59,426 nucleotides of DNA from Clostridia bacterium (lineage in GTDB: Bacteria; Bacillota; Clostridia; Oscillospirales; Acutalibacteraceae), in contig JAFXBF010000018.1 of NCBI GenBank assembly GCA_017516745.1, forward strand, positions 1-59,426, written 5' to 3'. Position numbers and translations under genes: made by a program. The notes below the pieces were generated by a model. The model did no database searches and was not told where the DNA came from. It saw nothing but the letters and a program-made list of their open reading frames with translations. This document shows positions 14,373-21,778 of the stretch, piece by piece. Each line of letters begins with the position of its first letter. The stretch's first letter is position 1.

Positions 14373-15342
14373 GGTAATTCTCACAGGTGCGGCAGGCTTT
14401 ATCGGCAGTCATCTTGCAAAGCGTCTGCTTGAAACGGGAGTTGAAGTTGTCGGCATAGACAACATAAACGATTATTACGATGTGAGTCTTAAATACCACA
14501 GACTTTCTCTGCTTGAAAAATACGAAAACTTCACCTTTATCCGTTGCGATATTTCCAATAAGGTCGAGCTTACCGGAATTTTTGAAGAGCACAAGGCGGA
14601 CGTTGTAATCAATCTTGCCGCACAGGCAGGCGTACGCTACAGCATTGAAAATCCTCAGGTGTATATCGACAGCAACGTAATCGGCTTTTTCAATATTTTA
14701 GAGGCGTGCCGCAACAACCCCGTAAAGCATCTCGTTTATGCATCGTCAAGCTCTGTTTACGGCAACAGCGACAAAGTTCCGTTTTCCGTTGACGATAGGG
14801 TGGATAACCCCATCAGCCTTTATGCGGCTACGAAAAAGTCAAACGAGCTTATGGCTTACACCTACAGCCACCTTTTCGGCATACCCGCAACGGGTTTGCG
14901 CTTCTTCACGGTTTACGGCCCTGCAGGTCGTCCCGATATGGCTTACTTCAGCTTTACGAAAAAAATCCTTGCAGGCGAGCCGATAAAGCTCTTTAACTAC
15001 GGCGAGCTTGAAAGAGATTTCACCTATGTTGACGATATCGTCGAGGGCATAATGAACATAATTCCCACCGTGCCCGAAGAGAAAAACGGCGCAAGAGCAA
15101 AGGTCTATAACATCGGCAACAATAAGCCCGTAGCGCTCAAGGAGTTTGTTGCGGCACTCGAAGAGGCGATAGGTGTCAAGGCGAAAATCGAGTATCTCCC
15201 GATGCAGCCGGGCGACGTTTACCGCACCTACGCCGATATATCCGAGCTCGAAAAAGACTTCGGCTTCAGACCGCAAACCGATATCCGCACGGGTCTCAAG
15301 AGATTTGCAGAGTGGTATAAAGATTATTATAAAGAGGTATAA
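14359..15342 (+). CDS. UDP-glucuronate 4-epimerase-like NAD-dependent epimerase
   Basis: A 327-aa extended short-chain dehydrogenase. Seen: ILTGAAGFIGSHLAKRL (GxxGxxG NAD site, residues 7-23), VVGIDNINDYYDVSLK, a hallmark of UDP-glucuronate 4-epimerases, YASSSSVYGN (catalytic Ser), YAATKKSNELMAYTYS (YxxxK) and LERDFTYVDDIVEGI. It probably makes UDP-galacturonate or a related nucleotide sugar. The ATG at 14359 lies within the end of the BNR gene and follows GAAAGATG-rich sequence with GAGGAAGG upstream; longer upstream reading is overlap of the previous gene. Why an anabolic nucleotide-sugar enzyme sits in a catabolic-looking operon is unclear. Confidence 0.85.
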   Translation: MQYSKVILTGAAGFIGSHLAKRLLETGVEVVGIDNINDYYDVSLKYHRLSLLEKYENFTFIRCDISNKVELTGIFEEHKADVVINLAAQAGVRYSIENPQVYIDSNVIGFFNILEACRNNPVKHLVYASSSSVYGNSDKVPFSVDDRVDNPISLYAATKKSNELMAYTYSHLFGIPATGLRFFTVYGPAGRPDMAYFSFTKKILAGEPIKLFNYGELERDFTYVDDIVEGIMNIIPTVPEEKNGARAKVYNIGNNKPVALKEFVAALEEAIGVKAKIEYLPMQPGDVYRTYADISELEKDFGFRPQTDIRTGLKRFAEWYKDYYKEV

Positions 15343-15344
15343 GA

Positions 15345-16742
15345 ATGTCTTTTTTAAATAAGATAGTCAGCTTACTTACCGCACTGGCGGTTATGATTTT
15401 CCCTTCGCTTGGCGATAAGCCTGAAAAGCCGCAGTACACTGAGGACGACCCGCAGTATGTAGTCTTTATGGTTACAAACGTGCATTATTTTAATCTTGAG
15501 CCGTATGTCAAGCAGATGGTGGAGCTTCACGGTGAAATTGACCCCGACTCAAAGCGTATGTATGCCTTTGGTGTAGTCGGTCCGATGTGCCTGACACAGT
15601 CAATCGAGCAGATGAACGAGGAAGTCAACCACGTTTTTGCGCTTGCTGAAAAGTACAATGTGCCCGTTTATTTCCAGATGGATGACTGCACAAATTATTC
15701 AACCTATTTCGGCGACGGTGCAACAACCGAAGATGGCGGAAAGTTTTATAACGACCCCGAAATGTGCGAATGGATATCCTTCCCCGAAGAGGGCGAGGAA
15801 TGGGGCGGTCAGTCCTACGGTATGCTGCCAAGGTGGCATTGCAATTGGAGCGGTGTGCCGTTTGCAACGGCAGGCGGTTTTCCGTGCTTCAATTCGCCCA
15901 AATATCTCAACTGGTATTCAAACCAGGTCACAAAGGGCTTTATAGAGCCACTGCTCGAAAATTATAACAGACTCAAAGAGCAGGGTAAGGCATACCTTTT
16001 TGCAGGTATTAACACCGGTTGGGAAACACAGATTCCCGATTACAGCGGCAACGACAGCGCTTCAATGCAGGATTTTGAGCGTGCACAGTACGGTATGCAC
16101 GCCCTGTACAATATGGGTTACAATGAAGAAAGCCTGAAAAAAGAAGCCCGTAAAAACCTTATGTCTGTTGAGGACTACACGAAAGAGTTGCTTTACGGTG
16201 TAATTCACGATTATATTGAGTTTACCTGCAAGCTGTTTTATGATGCGGGAATTGAGAAACACAAGATTGTTTCGCATATAGTTTCAATTTCTTCTTACAC
16301 GGAAGAATACACTACGGAGCATCCGCCTACGTGGGTTTGCATCAACGATTATTGCACACCCGGCTGGACTATGAGCCCGAAAACCTGCCCGTATGACCTT
16401 GATACGCTTTATATGCAGCTTGCGCAGAACGGCAGAAATGAGTACGCCAACGCAGAGGGCTATGCACACTATGACAATGAAGAAACCTGCCGTGAGTATT
16501 TTAAGGAAAGTCTGCTCGGCAACGCAAAGCTGATTACCGTTTACGGCTACGACCAGGAAGTCGGCGCTTACGGCTATGTGAAAAGCCCTGATTTCTATTT
16601 CGTAAAAGTAGTGCGTGAATGGCTGGGTTACGAGCTTGGCGCAGATTATAAATGGAGCGAGCGCCCCGATTTGTCGGAAGAATACGGCGGCTGGGAACCG
16701 TTTGTAAAATTGAAAATAAAGTTTAAGAAATTGTTTGGATAA
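15345..16742 (+). CDS. Membrane-anchored or secreted glycosidase-like protein, unrecognised family
   Basis: A 465-aa protein that I cannot place in a family. The N-terminus (KIVSLLTALAVMIFP) is a signal peptide or anchor. The body is rich in Trp, Tyr, Asp and Glu, with stretches such as YNVPVYFQMDDCTNYS, RWHCNWSGVPFA, AGINTGWETQIPDY and WVCINDYCTPGWTM, and alternates strand-like and helix-like blocks, suggesting a TIM-barrel glycoside hydrolase; GWETQ and QMDDC hold candidate acidic catalytic residues. Eight or more cysteines are spread along it. It starts 2 nt after the epimerase and is the last gene of the operon, ahead of a repeat and a terminator. Role in sialoglycan breakdown is inference from context only. 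Confidence 0.6.
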   Translation: MSFLNKIVSLLTALAVMIFPSLGDKPEKPQYTEDDPQYVVFMVTNVHYFNLEPYVKQMVELHGEIDPDSKRMYAFGVVGPMCLTQSIEQMNEEVNHVFALAEKYNVPVYFQMDDCTNYSTYFGDGATTEDGGKFYNDPEMCEWISFPEEGEEWGGQSYGMLPRWHCNWSGVPFATAGGFPCFNSPKYLNWYSNQVTKGFIEPLLENYNRLKEQGKAYLFAGINTGWETQIPDYSGNDSASMQDFERAQYGMHALYNMGYNEESLKKEARKNLMSVEDYTKELLYGVIHDYIEFTCKLFYDAGIEKHKIVSHIVSISSYTEEYTTEHPPTWVCINDYCTPGWTMSPKTCPYDLDTLYMQLAQNGRNEYANAEGYAHYDNEETCREYFKESLLGNAKLITVYGYDQEVGAYGYVKSPDFYFVKVVREWLGYELGADYKWSERPDLSEEYGGWEPFVKLKIKFKKLFG

Positions 16743-16766
16743 TTACAGTTTGTCGGGGACAAACAA

Positions 16767-16907
16767 TGCAAAATGCAAAGTTCAAAATGCAAAATTGTGG
16801 GAGGGCTTTGCCCTCACCCATTTGTATAAATCGCTCTAAATTAACATTTTATAAAATCGGAGCGAAGCGACCCTTAACTTTGCACTTTGCGTTTTGCACT
16901 TTGCACT
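16767..16907. repeat. Dispersed palindromic repeat, copy A
   Basis: The left arm is made of TGCAAAAT-like units (16767-16797) and the right arm of ACTTTGCA-like units (about 16877-16907), imperfect reverse complements. Inside are the hairpin GAGGGC (16801-16806)/GCCCTC (16810-16815) and the conserved stretch ATTTTATAAAATCGGAGCGAAGCGACCCTTAA. Related copies are at 49836, 51410 and 53553. No coding capacity, so it is a non-autonomous element if mobile. Confidence 0.8.
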
Positions 16908-16911
16908 AATT

Positions 16912-16946
16912 AAAAAGAGCAAGGCGGTTGATGCCTTGCTCTTTTT
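16912..16946. terminator. Bidirectional terminator between operon and aminotransferase
   Basis: AAAAAGAGCAAGGC (16912-16925) and GCCTTGCTCTTTTT (16933-16946) form a perfect 14-bp stem with a 7-nt loop, T-rich on both strands. It ends the plus-strand glycan operon and the minus-strand aminotransferase gene. Confidence 0.9.
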
Positions 16947-16956
16947 TTATATACGC

Positions 16957-18453
16957 TTACTTATCGAGGTTTCTTGTGCAGACCTTGACGTTCTTGAATA
17001 CGTCTTCGAAGCGGTTGAGTGCATCGTCGATGATGTCGTCTGTATCTGCAAGTGATGTGTAAAGGCGGCTGCCTGCGAGGGTAACGATACCGTGAGCCAT
17101 GTAAGCTGCGCCCATTTCCTCCATAGCAACCTTGCGGCGAAGCATTTCGGGCTTTGCCTTGAGAAGCGGAATAACGGAGCCAAGAAGGTTCATTGAGCTG
17201 AAGTCGTAGCTCATTGCGCCTGTACACTCAAGGTGAACGATTGAGCCCTGGTTGTAAACAACATAGGGAAGAGCGTACTTATCAACAAGCTGCTGAAGGC
17301 CTGCTGTAAGTCTGTCACCTGCCTGACCTGCCTTGACGCAAGCGTCTGTCTTTTCAATTTCCTGAATTGCGCAGTAGCCTGCATAAGAGGAAAGCGGGTT
17401 AGCAGCGAGTGTACCGCCGACGTATGCACGCTTCATCATTGTGCCGACACCTGCAGCCATACCGCTGACAAATTCCTTCTTGCCGCCGACACCGCCTGCT
17501 GACGGATAGCCGCCTGCAACAACCTTACCGAAGATTGTGAGGTCGGGAACTACGTTGAAGTAGCCCTGTGCACCGCCGAGACCTACACGGAAGCCTGTAA
17601 CAACCTCGTCGAAGATGAACAGACAGCCGTACTTGTCGCAAAGCTCACGAACGCCCTTGTTGTAGTCCTTATCAATGGGACGTGTGCCGCTTTCGGGGCC
17701 GACGGGCTCTACGATAACTGCTGCTGTGCCGCCACGCATCTTGTTGCGCTTGAGCATCTTTTCAAGCATATGAAGGTCATTGGGACGAACTTCGTCTGTT
17801 GTGCCGTAAGCACTGCCGGGAATACCGTGGGATTCAAGGAACTGACGGCTGCCCGGAATCTTAAGACCGTATACCATCTGGTCGGACCAGCCGTGGTAAG
17901 CACCGCCAACCTTGATGATTCTCTTTGCCTTTGTTGCGTTTCTTGCAACACGGATTGCTGCCATAACGGACTCTGTACCTGAACCGAGCATACGGAACAT
18001 TTCAACGTTGGGCATATGCTTGTTGATTTCCTTTGCAAGGAGAAGCTCACCCTCGTGGAAAAGGCCTGTTACGGGGCCGCAGGTGTTGAGAAGTTCCATA
18101 ACCTTCTCACGTACGGGCTCGTAGTTACTGCCGAGGATTGTGGGACCGCCTGCCTGAAGGAAGTCGATGTACTGATTGCCGTCGAGGTCGTAGAGGTAGG
18201 CACCCTCTGCCTTAGTTACGCAGATGGGGAAGGGGAAGTTGAATGCGAGGTTGTGCTGAACACCGCCGGGGATGTACTTCTTTGCCTCGGTTGTGATTTC
18301 CTTGGACTTTGCGCACTTTGTGTCGAAGTGCTCGAGAACTCTCTTGAGTTCGTCATCGGAAATGCTGTAGATGGGCTGTGATGTGAGTTTGGCAAGGCGT
18401 GCGTAAATGTCTTTTGCGTCCTGCCAGTTGCTGATTGCGTAACCGTTGCTCAT
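16957..18453 (-). CDS. Class III PLP aminotransferase related to glutamate-1-semialdehyde aminomutase
   Basis: A 498-aa PLP enzyme. Seen: AKKYIPGGVQHNLAF, LYDLDGNQYIDFLQAGGPTILGSNY, MLGSGTESVMAAIRVARNATKAKRI, AAVIVEPVGPESGTRP, LFIFDEVVTGFRVGLGGAQGYF, LTIFGKVVAGGYPSAGGVGG (PLP lysine in GKVVAGG). The organisation is closest to HemL, but HemL proteins are usually about 430 aa; here about 50 extra N-terminal residues (TSQPIYSISDDELKRV) precede the core and no haem genes are nearby, so a different amine/semialdehyde substrate is likely. GGAGG lies 7 nt from the ATG. It is paired with a TetR gene 12 nt upstream, which probably regulates it. Confidence 0.85.
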   Translation of the reverse strand: MSNGYAISNWQDAKDIYARLAKLTSQPIYSISDDELKRVLEHFDTKCAKSKEITTEAKKYIPGGVQHNLAFNFPFPICVTKAEGAYLYDLDGNQYIDFLQAGGPTILGSNYEPVREKVMELLNTCGPVTGLFHEGELLLAKEINKHMPNVEMFRMLGSGTESVMAAIRVARNATKAKRIIKVGGAYHGWSDQMVYGLKIPGSRQFLESHGIPGSAYGTTDEVRPNDLHMLEKMLKRNKMRGGTAAVIVEPVGPESGTRPIDKDYNKGVRELCDKYGCLFIFDEVVTGFRVGLGGAQGYFNVVPDLTIFGKVVAGGYPSAGGVGGKKEFVSGMAAGVGTMMKRAYVGGTLAANPLSSYAGYCAIQEIEKTDACVKAGQAGDRLTAGLQQLVDKYALPYVVYNQGSIVHLECTGAMSYDFSSMNLLGSVIPLLKAKPEMLRRKVAMEEMGAAYMAHGIVTLAGSRLYTSLADTDDIIDDALNRFEDVFKNVKVCTRNLDK

Positions 18454-18465
18454 TGGGTTTCCTCC

Positions 18466-19026
18466 TTAATTCTTAAAAAACTTTATAAGTTTTTGTATTT
18501 TTTGGTTGGTTTCGTCCGGATTTTCAAAGGGCTCGTCGTTCATAAACTTCTGGAAAATCAGGCCGAAATAAGCGCCGAAAATAAATGCGGAAATGTCCTT
18601 GCTTGAAAACTGTTCACGCATTTTTGAGTAGTCACCCTGCTCGATTTCCTGCCGCAGCAGAGCATCTACACGGGCAGCAGGGCTGGTACCCTGGTTGATA
18701 ATGCTTCTCATAAAAAGCTCGCCCATAAGATAGGGGTAGGGGTATGTATCCGCATTGAGCCTTGAGAAAACAGTTTCGATTGTGGGCTTGCCGTCGTCCT
18801 CAAGAGGGGAGAGGATATCGCCGATTTCCTCTGCCGCAATTTCGCCAAGCAGAGCATCCAGCGACTCAAAGTGCGTAAAGAAGGTGGAGCGTGAAATATC
18901 GGCTTCTTCTGCTATGCGGTCAATCGTCACGTTGTTGATGCCGTTTTTTTCAAACAGTACCTTGGCGCTGTGCATTATGGCACGGTGGGTCTGTTCTTTT
19001 TTTCTTGAACGCCTTGTCTGCTCCAT
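18466..19026 (-). CDS. TetR-family transcriptional regulator
   Basis: A 186-aa repressor-type protein. The N-terminal about 50 residues form the TetR DNA-binding domain: RAIMHSAKVLFEKNGINNVTIDRIAEEADISRSTFFTHFESLDALL, with recognition helix SRSTFFTHF. The all-helical C-terminal half is the ligand/dimer domain and is not assignable. It is first in a two-gene unit with the aminotransferase and has its own promoter with a perfect palindrome next to the -35 box, so autoregulation and control of the aminotransferase are likely. Ligand unknown. Confidence 0.92.
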   Translation of the reverse strand: MEQTRRSRKKEQTHRAIMHSAKVLFEKNGINNVTIDRIAEEADISRSTFFTHFESLDALLGEIAAEEIGDILSPLEDDGKPTIETVFSRLNADTYPYPYLMGELFMRSIINQGTSPAARVDALLRQEIEQGDYSKMREQFSSKDISAFIFGAYFGLIFQKFMNDEPFENPDETNQKIQKLIKFFKN

Positions 19027-19053
19027 AATTCACCTTCTTTTTCTTTCTTCTTA

Positions 19054-19082
19054 ATTATATAGCATATTTTCCGTTTTGTAAA
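19054..19082 (-). promoter_or_regulatory. Promoter of the tetR-aminotransferase unit
   Basis: On the minus strand TTTACA (19082 to 19077), a 17-nt spacer and TATAAT (19059 to 19054). The start codon follows after GAAGGTGAATT. Confidence 0.88.
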
Positions 19083-19086
19083 GAGC

Positions 19087-19108
19087 TTTTTGTACTACAG
19101 TACAAAAA
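19087..19108. promoter_or_regulatory. Palindromic operator candidate for the TetR protein
   Basis: TTTTTGTACT (19087-19096) AC AGTACAAAAA (19099-19108) is a perfect 22-bp inverted repeat. It lies 4 bp upstream of the -35 box of the tetR promoter. Position and symmetry fit a TetR-dimer site; the assignment is inference. Confidence 0.75.
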
Positions 19109-19125
19109 TATATCTATGTAGAAAA

Positions 19126-19164
19126 AACCTCTCTTTTTGTGAACAAATTACAAAAAGAGAGGTT
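19126..19164. terminator. Bidirectional terminator with 15-bp stem
   Basis: AACCTCTCTTTTTGT (19126-19140) and ACAAAAAGAGAGGTT (19150-19164) pair perfectly. It lies between the small membrane-protein gene (minus) and the tetR promoter, and would end the former. Confidence 0.85.
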
Positions 19165-19191
19165 TGATTCAATGCGTTAAGCGAAATATGT

Positions 19192-19629
19192 TTATTTGCT
19201 AATTCTGTTTTCTATCATTTCACAGACCTCTTTGGCGTCTTTGATTGATAGATTATATCTTGCGTTTTTACAGTCAATAATGAGTGTGTTTGCTGCAGCG
19301 CTGACGTTATTGATGTCACAGTACAATACTTCAAAGGATTGCGACAATAGGCCTTTTGGAGCAACTCCGCTAATTCCTCTTTCACAAACACATATAAATT
19401 GTTTTACTCTGTTATAGGTGACAAAGCCAGAAAATGCAGCAGCTGCCAAACCAATAAAAGCATATAAATAGAATTCATTTCGTGCATCATCATAATATCC
19501 CCAGCTTGGTAAATCAGCAGCCGTTAAAAATCCGTACACAGCAAGTCCAAGTCCGCCTATAGTAAGTACAAGGTAGCAATATACACTCCCTGAACGCACG
19601 GCTTTTTTTAAAACATTTCCTAAATCCAT
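19192..19629 (-). CDS. Two-segment membrane protein with cytosolic C-terminal domain, unknown
   Basis: A 145-aa protein, not recognised. Two membrane segments lie near residues 17-40 (YCYLVLTIGGLGLAVYGFL) and 53-72 (LYAFIGLAAAAFSGFV). The C-terminal about 75 residues have alternating strands (QFICVCERGISGV, EVLYCDINNVSAAANTLIIDC) ending in a helix (KDAKEVCEMIENRI), like a small PH-type domain. I chose the ATG at 19629 because AGGAG is 8 nt upstream; a GTG three codons earlier would overlap that site. Its promoter is divergent from the XRE gene at 19836, and the two may form a regulatory pair. Confidence 0.75.
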   Translation of the reverse strand: MDLGNVLKKAVRSGSVYCYLVLTIGGLGLAVYGFLTAADLPSWGYYDDARNEFYLYAFIGLAAAAFSGFVTYNRVKQFICVCERGISGVAPKGLLSQSFEVLYCDINNVSAAANTLIIDCKNARYNLSIKDAKEVCEMIENRISK

Positions 19630-19715
19630 ATTTAACACTCCTATATAATTTTACGATTGACTAATATGGTTAGTAAATATTTCGCCTCCTTGTTAACCGT
19701 AAATTTATTAATGAT

Positions 19716-19744
19716 ATTGTAACGCAAATTATATGCATTGTCAA
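19716..19744 (-). promoter_or_regulatory. Promoter of the small membrane-protein gene
   Basis: Minus strand TTGACA (19744 to 19739), 17-nt spacer, TACAAT (19721 to 19716). A long leader with a second AAGGAGG-like sequence (about 19683-19691) lies between promoter and start codon. Confidence 0.75.
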
Positions 19745-19794
19745 TACATAAATATGAACTTTAAAGCTCTTAAAATATAAGGAGGCATAGCCTA

Positions 19795-19816
19795 AAATTG
19801 TTTTGTAAAACAATTT
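19795..19816. promoter_or_regulatory. Perfect 22-bp inverted repeat before the XRE gene
   Basis: AAATTGTTTT (19795-19804) GT AAAACAATTT (19807-19816). It lies 19 nt upstream of the XRE start codon, between an AAGGAGG sequence and the real ribosome binding site AAAAGGAG. It could be an XRE operator or an mRNA hairpin controlling translation. Confidence 0.6.
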
Positions 19817-19835
19817 ACCCAAAAGGAGAATCTAT

Positions 19836-20063
19836 ATGGATAAAGCTTTTATTCAAGAATATAAAAAAATAGGACTGAATATTGCTTATTACAGGCGTAT
19901 GAAAAGCCTTACACAGGAAAAACTTGCCGAATTAGTCGATATAGACCAAACTCATATGAGTAAAATTGAACGTGCTACTATAGGAGTATCACTTGATTTA
20001 TTGTTCAGGATAGCTGAAGCGCTTGAAATAGAAGCGTATAAGCTGTTAATATTTCGTGATTAA
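19836..20063 (+). CDS. Small XRE-family regulator
   Basis: A 75-aa protein that is almost entirely one Cro/CI helix-turn-helix: GLNIAYYRRMKSLTQEKLAELVDIDQTHMSKIERATIGVSLDLLFRIAEALEI, with recognition helix DQTHMSKIE. No effector domain, so it likely acts as a simple dimeric repressor. AAAAGGAG precedes the ATG. The gene is more A/T-rich than its neighbours. Its last 4 nt overlap the end of the convergent DNA glycosylase gene. Divergent partner: the membrane protein at 19192. Confidence 0.9.
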   Translation: MDKAFIQEYKKIGLNIAYYRRMKSLTQEKLAELVDIDQTHMSKIERATIGVSLDLLFRIAEALEIEAYKLLIFRD

Positions 20064-20875
20064 AAGTAGTTTCTGCGCCAATGAAAGAGGTACTGCTGCG
20101 CTATTCCCTGCACCTTGTCGGCACATTCGGGAAAGCCGTCGGGGTACATTTCCTCCATTATCCGTCTTACCCACACGTCAACGGGGAAGGCTTCAACCTT
20201 ATAAAAGCCGTACAGCAGCGTGCACTCGGCAACCTTTGCGCCGACGCCCTTGATTTTCTGCAGCTCTGCTCTGCCGAATTCAATTGGCTCGGCTTTTATT
20301 TTTTCAAAATCAACCTCTTTGTTTGAAACCTTGCGTGCGGCGTCAATAATATACTTGGCACGAAAGCCAGCCCGAAGCGGTGCAAGGTCCTCAGGCTCAA
20401 GCACGGCAAGCCTTTCGGCGCTCGGAAAGGTGTAGCCGAAATCGGTCTTTTCACCGAAGGCTTCGCAAAGCCGGTCGATAATACCCTTAATCCTCGGTAT
20501 GTTGTTATTCTGTGAAATAATAAACGAGCACAGGGCTTCCCACGGCTCTTGTTTGAGAATGTGTATGCCCGGGCAGGCGGCTGTTGCCGCTTTGAGATGT
20601 TTGTCAGCGCTTAATTTTTCACAGATTGCAGCATAGTCCGTGTCAAGGTCAAAGTAATCACGCCAGAAGCCTTCAAATTCGCTTTCGTCGGTGTAAAAAA
20701 TCAGCTTATCGCTGTGTTGCTCGGCTTCAAGGTATCTGCTGCCGACAACGGCACACCAGCGACCATCGGCGTTTTGTGCCCAACGGAAGGACTGACCGCA
20801 GTCAACGCTCACGCTTAAATCAAACGAGCCGAAATCTTCAATTTCTATTCTGTTGTCAACTTTTGTTATTTTCAT
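20060..20875 (-). CDS. ogg: OGG1-type 8-oxoguanine DNA glycosylase/AP lyase
   Basis: A 271-aa base-excision repair enzyme that removes 8-oxoguanine and nicks the AP site. Seen: the N-terminal OGG domain (FDLSVSVDCGQSFRW, residues 17-32), SFIISQNNNIPRIKGIIDRLC, the helix-hairpin-helix LQKIKGVGAKVAECTLL with catalytic Lys about 214, and the aspartate in FPVDVW (about D233), as in human OGG1 (K249/D268). Length fits bacterial OGG1-like (Clostridium Ogg) enzymes rather than AlkA. It is a single gene, convergent with the XRE gene (4-nt overlap). Confidence 0.93.
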   Translation of the reverse strand: MKITKVDNRIEIEDFGSFDLSVSVDCGQSFRWAQNADGRWCAVVGSRYLEAEQHSDKLIFYTDESEFEGFWRDYFDLDTDYAAICEKLSADKHLKAATAACPGIHILKQEPWEALCSFIISQNNNIPRIKGIIDRLCEAFGEKTDFGYTFPSAERLAVLEPEDLAPLRAGFRAKYIIDAARKVSNKEVDFEKIKAEPIEFGRAELQKIKGVGAKVAECTLLYGFYKVEAFPVDVWVRRIMEEMYPDGFPECADKVQGIAQQYLFHWRRNYF

Positions 20876-21272
20876 TTAAAACCTCAAAAATATGCCCAAA
20901 AATAAAGGCGGTTTTATGCTTTTATTATAGTATTTTACTATATGATTATAATTCTCAAAAAGAACTAAAATCGACAAAAATTTGCCTTTTTCCGCTCGTT
21001 TTGTAAGGGCTAAATAACTTTAAGTAATTTAACATACTGTAAACATTTCAGCTTTCCAAGGCGAAATGCACGCAGAATTGCGGAAAAACGGGCACTTATT
21101 CACATTTTTCACACGGTTTTCCACACAGAATAAATGTTTTTCACTATACAGATTGTAAAAGTTGAAAAGTTTTCCTAAAGGATAAGCGGAATAGATAAAT
21201 TTTTCGGGGATAAAATATCTTTGCGCTTAAAACCTGAAAAAACGCAAACGGGCAAGAGGAAAGGATTTATAT
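20876..21272. promoter_or_regulatory. 397-nt gap with DnaA-box-like motifs
   Basis: The gap is A/T-rich and holds no gene I can support. TTATTCACA (21096-21104) fits the relaxed DnaA box TTATNCACA and TTTTCCACA (21117-21125) differs from the consensus at one position; both are in the same orientation 12 nt apart. No dnaA, dnaN or other origin genes are near, so this may be a DnaA titration or regulatory spot or chance. A GGAAAGG ribosome binding site for the next gene lies at its end. Confidence 0.3.
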
Positions 21273-21539
21273 ATGCTTAAAGGTACTAACAGACAGGTAA
21301 TCGAAATTACGCAGACCGACTGCGAGTATTTTGAAAAGGTAATGTTTTTCGTCAAGCCTGAATGCGTAAACGTGAGTGACGGCAAGCTCAGAGAAAGAGC
21401 AAATCTGATTGCAGGCACAGACAACAGGCCGCCTGCAACCAAGCAGCGCAGAAACCGTATGGTTTTTGCCGCACAGCTTGCCGCCGCAGCAGGTGCAGGT
21501 GCAGGAGTAACGGCCGTGATAGCCGCAATACTGATGTAG
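21273..21539 (+). CDS. Small tail-anchored protein, unknown
   Basis: An 88-aa protein of no recognised family. Residues 1-48 are soluble (ITQTDCEYFEKVMFFVKPEC), residues 49-65 are basic and polar (RPPATKQRRNR), and residues 66-88 form one Ala/Gly-rich C-terminal membrane segment (AAQLAAAAGAGAGVTAVIAA). This is the shape of a tail-anchored protein with the N-terminus in the cytosol. GGAAAGG precedes the ATG. It is first of three tightly spaced tiny genes ending at a strong terminator. Confidence 0.7.
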   Translation: MLKGTNRQVIEITQTDCEYFEKVMFFVKPECVNVSDGKLRERANLIAGTDNRPPATKQRRNRMVFAAQLAAAAGAGAGVTAVIAAILM

Positions 21540-21574
21540 CAGGCTGTCATACGGGCCGAAAGGGGAAAGGCACA

Positions 21575-21757
21575 ATGCTTTTTAACAAAAACGACTCACG
21601 GCAGAAATTCGGCAAAAACAAGCATATCGTTGAGCGTATGGTCAATCTCTGGGAAACTGCGGATGAATCAAGCCCGATTGATGTGTTGGGCAGTTACACG
21701 GGTGCACCCTACGATGCGGATGACCTGGTACCTGAGCAGGATCCTGACGATTTATAA
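21575..21757 (+). CDS. 60-aa acidic protein, unknown
   Basis: A small soluble protein, not recognised. The N-terminal half is basic (RQKFGKNKHIVERMVNLWE), and the C-terminal half is strongly acidic (DADDLVPEQDPDDL). GGGGAAAGG lies before the ATG. It sits 35 nt after the tail-anchored protein and 21 nt before the lipoprotein gene, so all three are probably cotranscribed. Codon use and ribosome binding site spacing support it being real despite the short length. Confidence 0.65.
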   Translation: MLFNKNDSRQKFGKNKHIVERMVNLWETADESSPIDVLGSYTGAPYDADDLVPEQDPDDL

Positions 21758-21778
21758 GGTAAGGGAGGGATAAGGACA

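Noticed and set aside
21096-21125. Chromosomal origin of replication
   Set aside because: Only two weak DnaA-like boxes and no dnaA, dnaN, recF or gyr genes nearby.
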